DNA of 51,538 nt from a bacterium (GCA_028869385.1 JAGWSR010000097.1:1-51538), one strand, 5' to 3'; counted from the first letter of the stretch, positions 1-8,907 are shown. A program made the numbers and translations. Notes: generated by a model not told the origin, from the letters alone.

Positions 1-1523
1 CGGTAGAGATCGGTGAGCGCGAGGCGCGTGGTGATGCCGTGGAGCGGCAGCGTGCTCGCGTCGAGCGTGAAGCCTTGGATGAAGGCGTGATCCACGTTCA
101 GCGGCACGTAGATCGCGCCGACGGGCGTCGCCACGATCAGATCGTTCGTGCGGTTGGTGAACCAGCCGAGCGAGATGCCGCCGAGCGCGCGGTGATCGGT
201 GAGCGTGAGGTCACCAACCTGCGCCCGTTCGGGATGCAACTGAGGATTGCCGTAGCCGGGGAAGTAGAGCTCGCTTGCGTTCGGCGCGCGGAAGGCGCTC
301 GCCGCATTCGCTCGCAGCGTGAACGCGCCGAAGTCGTTGCGCCAGCCGACTGACGGCGAGAACTCGCCGCCGAGCGCGCCGTCGCGCTCGCCGCGCAGGC
401 CGAACGAAAACTCGCCGGTGCGCGTCTCGATGCTCTCCTGCGCGTACGCGGCGCTCTGCGCGAGCGCGTTGTTCGTGATGTCGCCGTTACCGTCGTCGCT
501 TCGCACGCTGCCGCGCGCGAGGTCCACGCCGTAGATCAGGCGTTCGCGCGCGCCGTGCACGGTGGAGCGCAGGCCGAGCCCCACGCGACCTTCGGTGTTG
601 AGAGACGGTACCGCGGTGTAGCAATTCGCGTCGGTTGCTGCGTTGCAGGCGAAGCCGATACGCTGCGAGCTACCGAAGAGCTGAAGTTCGGTCGTGGACT
701 GCGCGCGGTCGCGAGCGAGCGAGAGCGTTACGCCGTCGTTGACATCGTGCTCGCGGCTGGTGGACGAAAGATACGGAAAGAAGCCTGCGGCACCGATGTC
801 GTCGGATTCAGCGGTCGCGTGCAGCGAGGCGCGGATCGCGCGGAGCGTGCGGCTCCCGTCGTAGCGTACCGTGGTTGCGCGATAATCGCCGTTGTCGCGC
901 GTCGTCGGATTCGGCGTACCGGCAAAGGGATCGAGGCTCGGCGGCAGCGCGTACGTGTTGGTCGCAACGGTGCGATCGAACGAAAAGCCCGCCGCGCCCA
1001 CCTGCACTTCGCGATCGTCGAACGTGCCGTAGCGCGCGAGCACATGCGGGTGCTGCGTGCGGTCGGTAATGACGTTGATGATGCCGCCGATCGCGCCCGT
1101 GCCGTAGAGCGTCGAGCCGCCGCCCTCCACCACTTCGATGCGACGCACGCCCACGGTGGAGAGATTGCCGAGCGTCACGGAATTCGCCAGGCTGCCGGTG
1201 ATCGGCACGCCATCCATGAGCACGAGCACCTGCGCCGAGCTGCTGCCGCGGATGCCGTAATCCACGCTCGCGCCGATCGGCCCGTAGTTGAAGAGTTCCA
1301 CGCCCGGAACGTCGGCGAGCGCGTCGCCGACGGTGCGATAGCCGCGCCGCGCGATCTCGTCGGCGGTCACCACGAAGGTGGTGCGAATGGTGTTGCGCAG
1401 CGTGGTCTCCGAGCGGTCGCTCGTCACGACGTGCACGATCTGCGGCGGTGCCGACGGCGTCGGCGAAGGAGAAACGGCGGTGATCGCTGCGGCGAGAACG
1501 CGCAGCGCTCCGATGAGAGCCAT
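1..1523 (-). CDS. btuB: TonB-dependent outer-membrane receptor, BtuB-like (3' end outside window)
   Basis: Likely imports cobalamin or a related corrinoid across the outer membrane using TonB energy. The protein starts MALIGALRVLAAAITAVSPS, a signal peptide, followed by a plug domain at about residues 45-150 with the motifs FVVTADEIARRGYRTV, VLVLMDGVPI, RRIEVVEGGGSTLYGTGAIG and IINVIT. The remainder has the alternating pattern and aromatic strand ends of a 22-strand barrel. About 507 residues are present and the C-terminal strands lie beyond base 1. The substrate call rests on the cobalamin riboswitch directly upstream and the divergent cobB/btuF genes. The receptor family is certain; the exact ligand is inferred. 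Confidence 0.9.
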   Translation of the reverse strand, partial: MALIGALRVLAAAITAVSPSPTPSAPPQIVHVVTSDRSETTLRNTIRTTFVVTADEIARRGYRTVGDALADVPGVELFNYGPIGASVDYGIRGSSSAQVLVLMDGVPITGSLANSVTLGNLSTVGVRRIEVVEGGGSTLYGTGAIGGIINVITDRTQHPHVLARYGTFDDREVQVGAAGFSFDRTVATNTYALPPSLDPFAGTPNPTTRDNGDYRATTVRYDGSRTLRAIRASLHATAESDDIGAAGFFPYLSSTSREHDVNDGVTLSLARDRAQSTTELQLFGSSQRIGFACNAATDANCYTAVPSLNTEGRVGLGLRSTVHGARERLIYGVDLARGSVRSDDGNGDITNNALAQSAAYAQESIETRTGEFSFGLRGERDGALGGEFSPSVGWRNDFGAFTLRANAASAFRAPNASELYFPGYGNPQLHPERAQVGDLTLTDHRALGGISLGWFTNRTNDLIVATPVGAIYVPLNVDHAFIQGFTLDASTLPLHGITTRLALTDLY

Positions 1524-1533
1524 GAAGACGACC

Positions 1534-1550
1534 TTCCTTTACGCGAGGAA
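1534..1550 (-). promoter_or_regulatory. Shine-Dalgarno of the TonB receptor inside a small hairpin
   Basis: On the minus strand the ribosome binding site AAGGAAGG lies about 8 bases before the receptor start. It can pair with an upstream TTCCT: TTCCT-CGCGTAA-AGGAA forms a five-pair stem. Because this lies just downstream of the cobalamin riboswitch, translational control by sequestering the binding site is plausible. No U-tract terminator is seen between riboswitch and start. The pairing is visible; the mechanism is inferred. Confidence 0.45.
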
Positions 1551-1574
1551 CGACGGTGATATCGGATCCGCTGC

Positions 1575-1720
1575 GGTATCCTGACTCGCAGATCGTCGCC
1601 TCGGATCGCTCCGTGTCTCGCGCCTTCCCACCCAAACGGACAGTGACGCTAAGACGGCTCCCTGCATACAGTGGCGCGACCGTGCCGGCATCTCACCGGC
1701 TTCCCGCGCTGCAGACCTGA
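1575..1720 (-). promoter_or_regulatory. Cobalamin (adenosylcobalamin) riboswitch
   Basis: Read on the minus strand, this contains the family's hallmark blocks in order: AGGTCTGCAG, GGGAAGCCGGTGAGA, TGCCGGCACGGTCGC, the B12 box core GCCACTGT (near 1668-1675), GGGTGGGAAGGCG and the terminal block GAGTCAGGATACC (1575-1587). It lies in the leader of the TonB receptor gene, where it would switch off receptor synthesis when cobalamin is plentiful. Its 5' end is only about 55 bases from the cobB start on the other strand, so the two divergent transcription units must share or interleave their promoters. Confidence 0.93.
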
Positions 1721-1773
1721 GCGAGCCTGATTGGCAGAGGCGCCCGAGCGCACCTGCTGGAACCGAAGCGGCC

Positions 1774-3057
1774 GTGCAACGCGCGCTCGGCATCGTCGCT
1801 GCGGGAACCGGAGAGGGCAAGACGCTCGTCGGCCTCGCCTTTGCGCGTGCGCTCGCCCGCGCGCGCTACGCGGTTATGCCGTTCAAAATCGGCCCCGATT
1901 TTCTCGATGCGCGCCTCTACGAGCACGCCTGCGGCGTGCGCGCGCGCAACCTCGACCTGTACCTCGATGGGCAAGAGCGCGTGCGCACGGAACTCGCGCA
2001 AGCGCACGGTGCGGTGGTGATCGAGGGGATGATGGGCCTCTTCGACGGTGACGACGCGGGCGAAACGTCGAGCGCGCACGTGCTCGCGCTCGCCGACGTG
2101 CCGACGCTGCTCGTGGTTGACGGATGGCGCATGTCGCAGTCGGCCGCCGCGGTCGCCATCGGGTGCGCGACGATGGAGCCGCGCGTGCGTCTGCGCGGCG
2201 TGGTGCTCAATCGCTGCGGCGGCGCCGCGCACGAACGCGCCGTGCGCCGTGCGTGCGAAGCGGTCGGCATCCCGTTGCTCGCCACGCTGCCGTACGATGC
2301 GTCGTGGACGATGCCCGAACGGCATCTCGGACTCGTCGTCGAGCGCAGCGATGCCTTCGACGCGATGCTCGACGCCGTCGCCGATGCGCTCGCCGCGCAA
2401 GTGGATCTGCACGAATGGTTCGGCGCGCCGCAAGCGCCGCGCGCCGCCGTTGCGAGCGCCGCGGGGCCGCGCATCGCCGTCGCGGCCGACGACGCGCTCT
2501 GGTTCACCTATCCGCAAACGCTCGATGCGCTCGCGGCGCTCGCCGAACCGGTGCCGTTCTCGCCGCTGCGCGATCGTGCGTTGCCGCCGGGAACGCGCGG
2601 CATCTGGCTCGGCGGCGGCTATCCCGAACTGCACGGCGCCGCCCTCGAAGGCAACGGCACTATGCGCGAGGCGTTGCGCGCTGCCGCGCGCGACGGACTC
2701 CCCATCTACGCGGAGTGCGGCGGTTTGATGTATCTCGCCGACCGACTCGACACGGCGCACGGAAGCCACGCGATGGCGGGCGTCCTGCGCGGCGCGACGA
2801 CGATCGCGCAGCCGCGTCTCACGATCGGCTACCGCGACACGTACGCATCGCGCGCGACGATTCTCGACGATGCGGGCGATCGCGTGCGCGGCTACGAATT
2901 CCACTACGCAACGAGTACGCTCGAGGAGCCTCCGGCCTACGATGGGCCGGGCGACCGCGGCGCCGTGAGCGAGAACGTGCTCGCGAGTTTCATTCACCGA
3001 CGCTTCTTTCCGGGAGACCGTACGATATGGCGATTCGTCGAACGCTGCGCGCGCTGA
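1774..3057 (+). CDS. cobB: Cobyrinate a,c-diamide synthase
   Basis: ATP- and glutamine-dependent amidation of the a and c carboxylates of cobyrinic acid (CobB/CbiA family) in corrin-ring synthesis. The GTG start gives MQRALGIVAAGTGEGKT, where the P-loop-like dethiobiotin-synthetase fold begins at once. KIGPDFLDARLYEHACG and VVIEGMMGLFDG are family motifs. The C-terminal class I glutamine amidotransferase half has GGGYPELHG, the nucleophile cysteine in AECGGLMYL, and the histidine in SFIHRRFFP. Length 427 is close to family size. The gene is divergent from the riboswitch-controlled receptor and overlaps the next gene by 31 bases. No ring-building cob genes are seen, so it may serve salvage of incomplete corrinoids or act with genes elsewhere. 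Confidence 0.92.
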   Translation: MQRALGIVAAGTGEGKTLVGLAFARALARARYAVMPFKIGPDFLDARLYEHACGVRARNLDLYLDGQERVRTELAQAHGAVVIEGMMGLFDGDDAGETSSAHVLALADVPTLLVVDGWRMSQSAAAVAIGCATMEPRVRLRGVVLNRCGGAAHERAVRRACEAVGIPLLATLPYDASWTMPERHLGLVVERSDAFDAMLDAVADALAAQVDLHEWFGAPQAPRAAVASAAGPRIAVAADDALWFTYPQTLDALAALAEPVPFSPLRDRALPPGTRGIWLGGGYPELHGAALEGNGTMREALRAAARDGLPIYAECGGLMYLADRLDTAHGSHAMAGVLRGATTIAQPRLTIGYRDTYASRATILDDAGDRVRGYEFHYATSTLEEPPAYDGPGDRGAVSENVLASFIHRRFFPGDRTIWRFVERCAR

Positions 3058-3860
3058 GCCTCATTCTGATGCTCGCGCTCGCCGCCGTCGCGCCCGCGCG
3101 GGCCGGCGACGTGCGCATCGTCGCGCTCGTGCCGTCGCTCGCTGAAGACGCCTTCGCGATCGGCGCGCACGTCGTCGCCGTGTCGAACTTCACCGACGAT
3201 ATCGCGGGCGCGCGGGGCCTGCCGCGCGTCGCCGACTTTCAGAGCGTAGACGTGGAGCGCATCGTCGCGCTGCATCCCGATGTCGTCGTGGGCATTCCGT
3301 CGCAGGCCCGCTTCGTGGCACCGTTGCGTCGCGTGGGCATTCGCGTGGTGCTCGTCGCCGACGACGGCTACGACGATATCTTTCGCGACATCCGCATGCT
3401 CGGCACGCTCGCGCATCACGAGCGGCGCGCAGCCGAACTCGTGCGCTCGCTGCAGGCGCAGACGGCCGCGCTTGTGGCGCGCGCGCACGCCGTGCACGGG
3501 CATCCCTCGGTCTTCGTGGCGCTCGGTACGGGGCCGGTATGGACGGCGGGTGCCGGGTCGTATGTGGCGCACTTGATCGAACTCGCGGGCGGGCGCGATG
3601 CCGCAAGCGACTTGCACGCGCCGTGGGGCGCGTATAGTGACGAAGCGCTCCTGCGCGCGCAGCCCGACGCGATCGTGAGCGGGCCGGGAACGCGTCTCGC
3701 CGACGTGGTCGGCACCGAGCCGTGGCGGAGCTTGCGCGCCGTGCGCGAAGGGCACGTCTTCACCACCCCAAACGCGCGCATCGAAGACGCGCTCTTTCGC
3801 CCTGGACCGAACTACAATGAGGGACTCCGCTGGCTGATCGCGCGCTTGTCGTCGCTGTAG
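3027..3860 (+). CDS. btuF: Periplasmic cobalamin-binding protein, BtuF-like
   Basis: Substrate-binding protein of an ABC importer, class III (BtuF/FhuD fold, helical linker). The ATG at 3027 opens a typical signal peptide ending near VAPARAG; the reading frame is open much further upstream but only overlaps cobB. Family motifs are RIVALVPSLAEDAFAIGA, the run LHPDVVVG, GTGPVWTAGAGSYVAHLIELAGG and WRSLRAVREGHVF. Length 277. It overlaps the cobB end by 31 bases and the hflX start by 31 bases, implying co-transcription. The matching permease and ATPase (BtuC/BtuD) are not in this window. A cobalamin ligand is inferred from cobB and the riboswitch; a haem or siderophore ligand cannot be excluded. 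Confidence 0.85.
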   Translation: MAIRRTLRALSLILMLALAAVAPARAGDVRIVALVPSLAEDAFAIGAHVVAVSNFTDDIAGARGLPRVADFQSVDVERIVALHPDVVVGIPSQARFVAPLRRVGIRVVLVADDGYDDIFRDIRMLGTLAHHERRAAELVRSLQAQTAALVARAHAVHGHPSVFVALGTGPVWTAGAGSYVAHLIELAGGRDAASDLHAPWGAYSDEALLRAQPDAIVSGPGTRLADVVGTEPWRSLRAVREGHVFTTPNARIEDALFRPGPNYNEGLRWLIARLSSL

Positions 3861-4888
3861 ATACAAACGACCCGAATCGTCCACTCGAACCCGAACTCGC
3901 CGAGTTCGAGGCGCTGGCGCATGCCGCGGGCGCCGAAATCATCGAACGCATCGTGCAGCGGCGTCCGCACGTGGATCCCGCCACGCTCGTGGGCAGCGGC
4001 AAGGCGGCTGAGATCGCCGAACGCGCGCGCGAGCTCGACTCCAAGCTCGTCTTCGTGCTCAACGATCTGCGCCCGCGCCAACGCAAGAATCTCGAACGCA
4101 TCATCAGCGTGCCGATCGTGGATCGCACGATGCTCATCCTCGACGTCTTCGCGCAGCACGCGCGCAGCCGCGAGGGCAAGCTGCAAGTCGAACTCGCCCA
4201 ACTGCGCTATCGCCAGTCGAATTTGATCGGCGTCGGCGCCGATCTCTCGCGCCTCGGCGGCGGCATCGGCACGCGCGGCCCCGGCGAAACGAAGCTCGAA
4301 GTCGATCGCCGCCGCATTCAAGCGCGCGTGAGCCTGCTGCGCAAGCAACTCGAAGAGGTGCGGCGCCAGCGCGGCACCCGGCGTTCGGCCCCGCATCGCG
4401 AGCCGCTGGTTGCGCTCGTCGGCTACACGAACGTGGGCAAATCCTCGCTGCTCAACACCCTCGCGCGCTCCGACGCGTTCGTGGCCGATCAGCCCTTCGC
4501 CACGCTCGATCCCACGATCCGCCGCGTCTATCTCGCGCCGGGCCGCTACGTGCGCATGGCCGATACCGTCGGCTTCATCACCGATCTGCCCAAGGATCTG
4601 GTCAATGCCTTCCTCGCCACGCTCGAAGAGCTGCGCGAGGCCGAGCTTCTGATCCACGTGCTCGACGCCTCGAATCCCGATTGGCCGCGCCAACGTACCG
4701 CGGTCGAGGCGATTCTGCACGATCTCGAGCTCGATGCGACCCCGCGCCTGCTCGTCTTCAACAAGATCGACGCGGCCCACGGCGAGGTGCCGAGCGAGCC
4801 GGGAGCGCTCGCGGTGAGCGCCCGCTCGGGCGCCGGCCTCGATGCGTTGCGAGCAGCGCTCGTCGAGCGGAGCGGCGCGCCCGCGTAG
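3830..4888 (+). CDS. hflX: Ribosome-associated GTPase HflX, probable CTG start
   Basis: Translational GTPase that splits or rescues stalled ribosomes. The N-terminal HflX domain has HVDPATLVGSGKAAEI and FVLNDLRPRQRKNLER. The glycine-rich linker is GGGIGTRGPGETKLEVDRRR, followed by a coiled coil. The G domain carries GYTNVGKSS (G1), TLDPTIRR, DTVGFI (G3) and NKID (G4). The first ATG/GTG-type codon (GTG, 3953) would delete the conserved first ~41 residues. Coding similarity extends upstream to a stop at 3818, and the only plausible initiator there is CTG at 3830, preceded by GAGGG with six-base spacing; this gives (M)ADRALVVAVDTND. Length would be 352. The family is certain; the CTG start is inferred. 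Confidence 0.9.
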   Translation: MADRALVVAVDTNDPNRPLEPELAEFEALAHAAGAEIIERIVQRRPHVDPATLVGSGKAAEIAERARELDSKLVFVLNDLRPRQRKNLERIISVPIVDRTMLILDVFAQHARSREGKLQVELAQLRYRQSNLIGVGADLSRLGGGIGTRGPGETKLEVDRRRIQARVSLLRKQLEEVRRQRGTRRSAPHREPLVALVGYTNVGKSSLLNTLARSDAFVADQPFATLDPTIRRVYLAPGRYVRMADTVGFITDLPKDLVNAFLATLEELREAELLIHVLDASNPDWPRQRTAVEAILHDLELDATPRLLVFNKIDAAHGEVPSEPGALAVSARSGAGLDALRAALVERSGAPA

Positions 4889-4908
4889 CGAACCAGCGGC
4901 CTCGTCCC

Positions 4909-5610
4909 ATGCGTATCTTCGTGCTCGCGCTCGTTACGGCGCTCTCCCTCATCGTGTCCGCTTGTTCGCCGGATTATCCGGACGATCGCATCGTGCGTTC
5001 GGTGCGCACGCTGCGCCCTTCGGTCGTCCTGCTTACGATGCGCGTGCCGCCGGAGAAGAAGAGCGACGGCTACGACGATGCGTACGCGACGGGCGTGGTT
5101 ATCGCGAGCGGTCCGTGGGGCAGCGATATCCTCACCGTCGAGCACGCGGTCGAGGGTGCGTGGCAGATGCACGCCACCATCGGCAACAAGCGCAAGGTTC
5201 CGGCGCGCGTCGTCGCGCTCGATAAGACGCTCGACGTCGCGCTGCTGCGCACGCCCGCGCGCGGGCTCACCGTCGCGCCGCTCGGCCATTCGGCGCATCT
5301 CGACGCGGAGATCGGCCGCGACGTCGGCGTGCTCGGCTATCCGATTCCCGACGAGTTCCAAGACGAAGAGCTCGGTCTCGCCACCTCGGTGAATACCGGG
5401 CGCCTCTCCTCGGTGCGCAAGGACGCGCTCGAAGTCTCGCTGTCGATCGTGCCGGGCGAAAGTGGCGGGCCGATCTTCCTCACCGATACCGCCGAGATCA
5501 TCGGCATCGCCGAATCACGCTTCGACGACGAGCGCTCGATCGGCTTCGCGCTCCCGATCGACGACGCACGCGCCTTCCTTCACAAACACGACGCCGAACA
5601 CGGTTTCTAG
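4909..5610 (+). CDS. Trypsin-like serine protease domain lipoprotein
   Basis: Exported protein of 233 residues. The signal peptide ends in a lipobox-like LIVSAC, so it is probably a lipoprotein. The rest is a chymotrypsin-fold domain of the DegP/HtrA type without a PDZ domain. A plausible catalytic triad is visible: His in LTVEHAVEG, Asp in DKTLDVALLR, and Ser in PGESGGP, followed by the strand IGIAESR and IGFALPID. Role is probably envelope protein processing or quality control, with unknown substrates. It follows hflX by 20 bases. Its stop TAG shares the palindrome CTAG with the stop of the convergent channel gene. Confidence 0.75.
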   Translation: MRIFVLALVTALSLIVSACSPDYPDDRIVRSVRTLRPSVVLLTMRVPPEKKSDGYDDAYATGVVIASGPWGSDILTVEHAVEGAWQMHATIGNKRKVPARVVALDKTLDVALLRTPARGLTVAPLGHSAHLDAEIGRDVGVLGYPIPDEFQDEELGLATSVNTGRLSSVRKDALEVSLSIVPGESGGPIFLTDTAEIIGIAESRFDDERSIGFALPIDDARAFLHKHDAEHGF

Positions 5611-6695
5611 CTCTGCTTGTGCGCGCTCTCGGTATCGAGCGTGGAGCGGTCGCCGACCCATTGCAGCGGTGGGATGGAGAAGAAGTGCGCGAGGGCGTTG
5701 AGCGATCCCGCATACTCGCCGCGCAGTTCGGAAAAACGCGTCCACGCGCGATCGCGTTCGTGTAACTCGTATCCCGCGCTCTCCAGACGATCGCATGCGT
5801 GCTCGAACTCGCCGCGCGAGATACCGGCGTCGTTGATCGTGGAGCGCACGCCGAAGTAGCGCGCGAGGTCGCTTGCAGCGTGCCGCCCGAGGTTGTGAAA
5901 GATGCGCGCCTCGCCCGCGTTGCATTTGACGGTCGTGAGCGCGAGCGTCGATGCGTCGAGCAGCGTGCCGAGGGTACCGACCCAGGATTGGTTGTCGTGA
6001 CTCGAACGAAAGTACGCAAGCGTCGGATACGCGAGATGCGTCTCCATCACCACGGCGCACCAGCGTTGCGCGTCCCGCATCACATCGGGAAGACTCTCGA
6101 CGATCCCGGCGTAGCCCGCGATCGCGAGCAGGCCGACGCCGCTCGGCGGCGTTCCCGCGCGCGCCCCGACGTTCACGACAAACGCCTCGCGCGTTTGGAA
6201 CGAGCCGAAGATCGCAAAGAGGTACGCGGTGGTGGTCGAGACGACCGCGAGACCCGATGCGCCGGCGGCGAGCGAGATCAAGCGCGTGACGCCGTGCGCG
6301 CCGACGAAATCGCCGAAGCCGATCGTGAAGTATGCGGTGCCGGCGAAGTAGAGCGCCTGCGCGAAGGATTCGAGCGGCGGACGCACCTCGCCGCGCAACG
6401 TGTAGAGCATCAGCCCGTAGCCGAGCAACAAGAGCAGCGACCAGAACCCGAGGATCATGATGAGGTTGAACGGCGCGAAGACCGCGAGCATATCCTCGCG
6501 CTTGTCGTTATCGCGTGGGTGCACGCGCCAGGCGAGCTTGGGCCAGAGTAGCCAAAGCAGGTGCGTGAGATAGTAACTCGGCCGAAAGCGGCGTCCGACC
6601 GCGCGCGGCACGATGACCGACTGGAAGACGTCGTTCAGCGCCAAGCCCACGAGGCCAAGCCCGATGACGAAGGCGGCGATTCTCTCGGCGACCAT
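5607..6695 (-). CDS. Pore-loop potassium-channel-like membrane protein
   Basis: 362 residues. An N-terminal membrane helix (residues 7-28) and a second helical region near 42-52 precede a TM-pore-TM unit (about 72-165) of the Ion_trans_2 type. Its selectivity-filter-like sequence is TIGFGD at 124-129, close to the K+ consensus TVGYGD. The C-terminal ~190 residues are soluble and do not show a recognisable RCK/TrkA nucleotide-binding motif. Ion selectivity is inferred from the filter. It is monocistronic and divergent from cobU. The 3' end overlaps the protease gene at a shared CTAG. Confidence 0.72.
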   Translation of the reverse strand: MVAERIAAFVIGLGLVGLALNDVFQSVIVPRAVGRRFRPSYYLTHLLWLLWPKLAWRVHPRDNDKREDMLAVFAPFNLIMILGFWSLLLLLGYGLMLYTLRGEVRPPLESFAQALYFAGTAYFTIGFGDFVGAHGVTRLISLAAGASGLAVVSTTTAYLFAIFGSFQTREAFVVNVGARAGTPPSGVGLLAIAGYAGIVESLPDVMRDAQRWCAVVMETHLAYPTLAYFRSSHDNQSWVGTLGTLLDASTLALTTVKCNAGEARIFHNLGRHAASDLARYFGVRSTINDAGISRGEFEHACDRLESAGYELHERDRAWTRFSELRGEYAGSLNALAHFFSIPPLQWVGDRSTLDTESAHKQS

Positions 6696-6736
6696 GCTCG
6701 GGCAGAGTTCAACGCGCGTGCGCCGAAGGCATCCGC

Positions 6737-7315
6737 ATGGCCGTCACGCTCGTCACGGGTCCGGTTCGCGCGGGCAAGAGTCGCTACGTCAACCAGATCG
6801 CGCAGGCATCGGGCAAGCGCGTGCGTTTCATCGCGACCGCGATTCGCGAAGCCGACGACGGCGAATGGGACGTGCGTCTACGGCGACACATGCAAGAGCG
6901 GCCGCGCGAGTGGGAATTGGTCGAGAGCGCCTCGCTCACGCACGAAGAGTTGGTCGAGATCATCGCGAGCGCGGGCGAGGATCGCTGCCTCGTCATCGAC
7001 GCGCTCGGCACGTGGCTCGCCGCGCGCATCGCCACCCACATCGAAGAGTTCCAACGCGACTACGCCGCATTCGAAGCCCAGCTGGACGCTGAGGCCGCGC
7101 AGTTGGCCGACGTGATGCTCCGCTCCGCGGCCGACGTGGTAGTGGTCGCCGAAGAGGTCGGCTGGGACATCGTGCCGGTAGCCGCCTCCGCGCGTCTCTT
7201 CCGCGACGTCCTCGGACGCATGAAGCAGCGCCTCGCGGCGGAGAGCGCGAGCGTCTATCTGGTGGTCTGCGGGTACGCGCTCGATCTGCGCGCGCTGGGC
7301 GTCACCATCACGTGA
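6737..7315 (+). CDS. cobU: Adenosylcobinamide kinase / guanylyltransferase
   Basis: Bifunctional CobU/CobP enzyme: phosphorylates adenosylcobinamide and transfers GMP to it during nucleotide-loop assembly of cobalamin. 192 residues, normal length. The P-loop is TGPVRAGKSRY. The guanylylated histidine is expected within RRHMQERPREW (His51). Further family motifs are VIDALGTWLAAR, VVVVAEEVGWDIVP and FRDVLGRMKQ. With cobB and the BtuB/BtuF-like proteins it shows at least partial corrinoid synthesis or salvage. The stop overlaps the next gene's GTG by four bases (GTGA). Confidence 0.93.
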   Translation: MAVTLVTGPVRAGKSRYVNQIAQASGKRVRFIATAIREADDGEWDVRLRRHMQERPREWELVESASLTHEELVEIIASAGEDRCLVIDALGTWLAARIATHIEEFQRDYAAFEAQLDAEAAQLADVMLRSAADVVVVAEEVGWDIVPVAASARLFRDVLGRMKQRLAAESASVYLVVCGYALDLRALGVTIT

Positions 7316-8907
7316 CCCAAGCGCTGCTCCTCGTCGTGCTGCTCGCGGCCGTCGTCACGGTCGCGATCGTCGCGAAGCGCGTCGCGGTGCCGTACCCGAT
7401 CGCGTTCGTCTTCGGCGGTATCGCGCTCGCCTTTATTCCGAATCTTCCGCGACCGCATTTCGATCCGAATCTCATCTTCTTGATCGTGCTGCCGCCGTTG
7501 CTTTACGGCGGGGGCTGGTCCACCGATTGGTTCGAGTTTCGCCGCAACGCCCGCCCGATCGGCCTGCTCGCGATCGGGCTCGTCGTCTTTACGACCGTCG
7601 TTGTGGCGCTCGTCGCGCACGCGCTCGCAGGACTCGACTGGACGATGGCATTCACGCTTGGCGCGATTGTCGCTCCGCCCGATGCGGTAGCGGCCGAAGC
7701 CGTCTTTCAGCGCCTGGCGGTGCCGCGCCGCGTCGTCGCGGTGCTCACCGGCGAGGGTCTCGTCAACGACGCGACGGCGCTCGTGCTCTATCGCTTCGCG
7801 CTCGCGGCCGCCGTCTCGGGAACGTTCTCGCTCGCGCACGCAAGCGCGACGTTCGTCTTCGCTTCGCTCGGCGGCATCGCGATCGGCTTGGCGAGCAGCA
7901 TGCTCGTCGCGGGCGTGCTGCACGTGCTTGCGAAGCGGGGCATGCAAGATGCCACCATCGCGAACGTGCTCTTATTGCTCGCGCCGTACATCGCGTATCT
8001 GCCCGCCGACGCGCTCGGCGCATCGGGCGTGCTCGCGTCGGTCGCCGCAGGCATCTACATGAGTCGTCGCGCCATCGTCGTCCTCGACGCCGAAGGGCGC
8101 ATCGTCGGCACCGCGGTGTGGCAAGTGATGATCTTCTTGCTCAACGCGTTCGTCTTTCTGCTGATCGGATTGCAACTGCCGGGGCTGGTCTCCGTGCTCG
8201 AATCCACGCGCACCTTCGTGCGCGATGCGCTCGTCGTGAGCCTCGCGGTGATCGTCGTGCGCATCCTGTGGGTCTATCCGGCGACGTGGCTTCCGCGCGC
8301 GCTCTCGCGGGGGCTGCGCGAGCGCGATCCGATGCCGCGCTCGTGGAAGCCGATCGCGCTCGTGGCGTGGACGGGCATGCGCGGCATCGTCTCGCTCGCG
8401 GCGGCGCTCGCGTTGCCGTTCACCGACGCGCACGGCGCGCCGCTCTCGGGGCGCGCCGAGATCATCGTTATCACGCTCTGCGTGATCGCGGTGACGCTCG
8501 TGGTCCAGGGACTCTCGCTCGCGCCGCTCATTCGCTGGCTTGGGATCGGCGAGACCGCCTCGGCGCAAACGCTCGAAACGACGATCCGCATTCGCGCGCT
8601 CGAAGCGGCGATGGCGCATCTGCGCACGCTCGAGCCGAGCTTCTCGTCACCGCAGCATTGGGAGGTGGCCGGCCGTCTGCTCGGCGAGTACGAGCAACGC
8701 ATCGCGCATCTGCGCGGACATCTCGATGACGCCGCCGACGCCGACGAAGCCACGAGCGAGAATGCGGTGGCGCACCATCTCGAACGCTCGACGCTCGACG
8801 CCGAGCGCGAAGAGATCGCGCGCTTGCGAACGGTCGGCGAGATTCCCGACGACGTCTATCGCGCGATCGAGTACGATCTCGATCTCGCGGACATGCGTTT
8901 GCGTTAG
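7312..8907 (+). CDS. Na+/H+ antiporter, CPA1 family
   Basis: 531-residue inner-membrane antiporter with about 12 hydrophobic segments in residues 1-410 and a charged cytoplasmic tail of ~110 residues. Family motifs are LPPLLYGGGW, the substrate-site region FTLGAIVAPPDAVAAEAV, and LTGEGLVNDATALVLYR containing the ND pair typical of CPA1 exchangers. AWTGMRGIVSLAAALALP is the conserved last-helix motif. The GTG start overlaps the cobU stop, suggesting translational coupling despite no obvious functional link. The stop overlaps that of the convergent lipoprotein gene. Whether Na+ or K+ is exchanged cannot be told from sequence. Confidence 0.9.
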   Translation: MTQALLLVVLLAAVVTVAIVAKRVAVPYPIAFVFGGIALAFIPNLPRPHFDPNLIFLIVLPPLLYGGGWSTDWFEFRRNARPIGLLAIGLVVFTTVVVALVAHALAGLDWTMAFTLGAIVAPPDAVAAEAVFQRLAVPRRVVAVLTGEGLVNDATALVLYRFALAAAVSGTFSLAHASATFVFASLGGIAIGLASSMLVAGVLHVLAKRGMQDATIANVLLLLAPYIAYLPADALGASGVLASVAAGIYMSRRAIVVLDAEGRIVGTAVWQVMIFLLNAFVFLLIGLQLPGLVSVLESTRTFVRDALVVSLAVIVVRILWVYPATWLPRALSRGLRERDPMPRSWKPIALVAWTGMRGIVSLAAALALPFTDAHGAPLSGRAEIIVITLCVIAVTLVVQGLSLAPLIRWLGIGETASAQTLETTIRIRALEAAMAHLRTLEPSFSSPQHWEVAGRLLGEYEQRIAHLRGHLDDAADADEATSENAVAHHLERSTLDAEREEIARLRTVGEIPDDVYRAIEYDLDLADMRLR

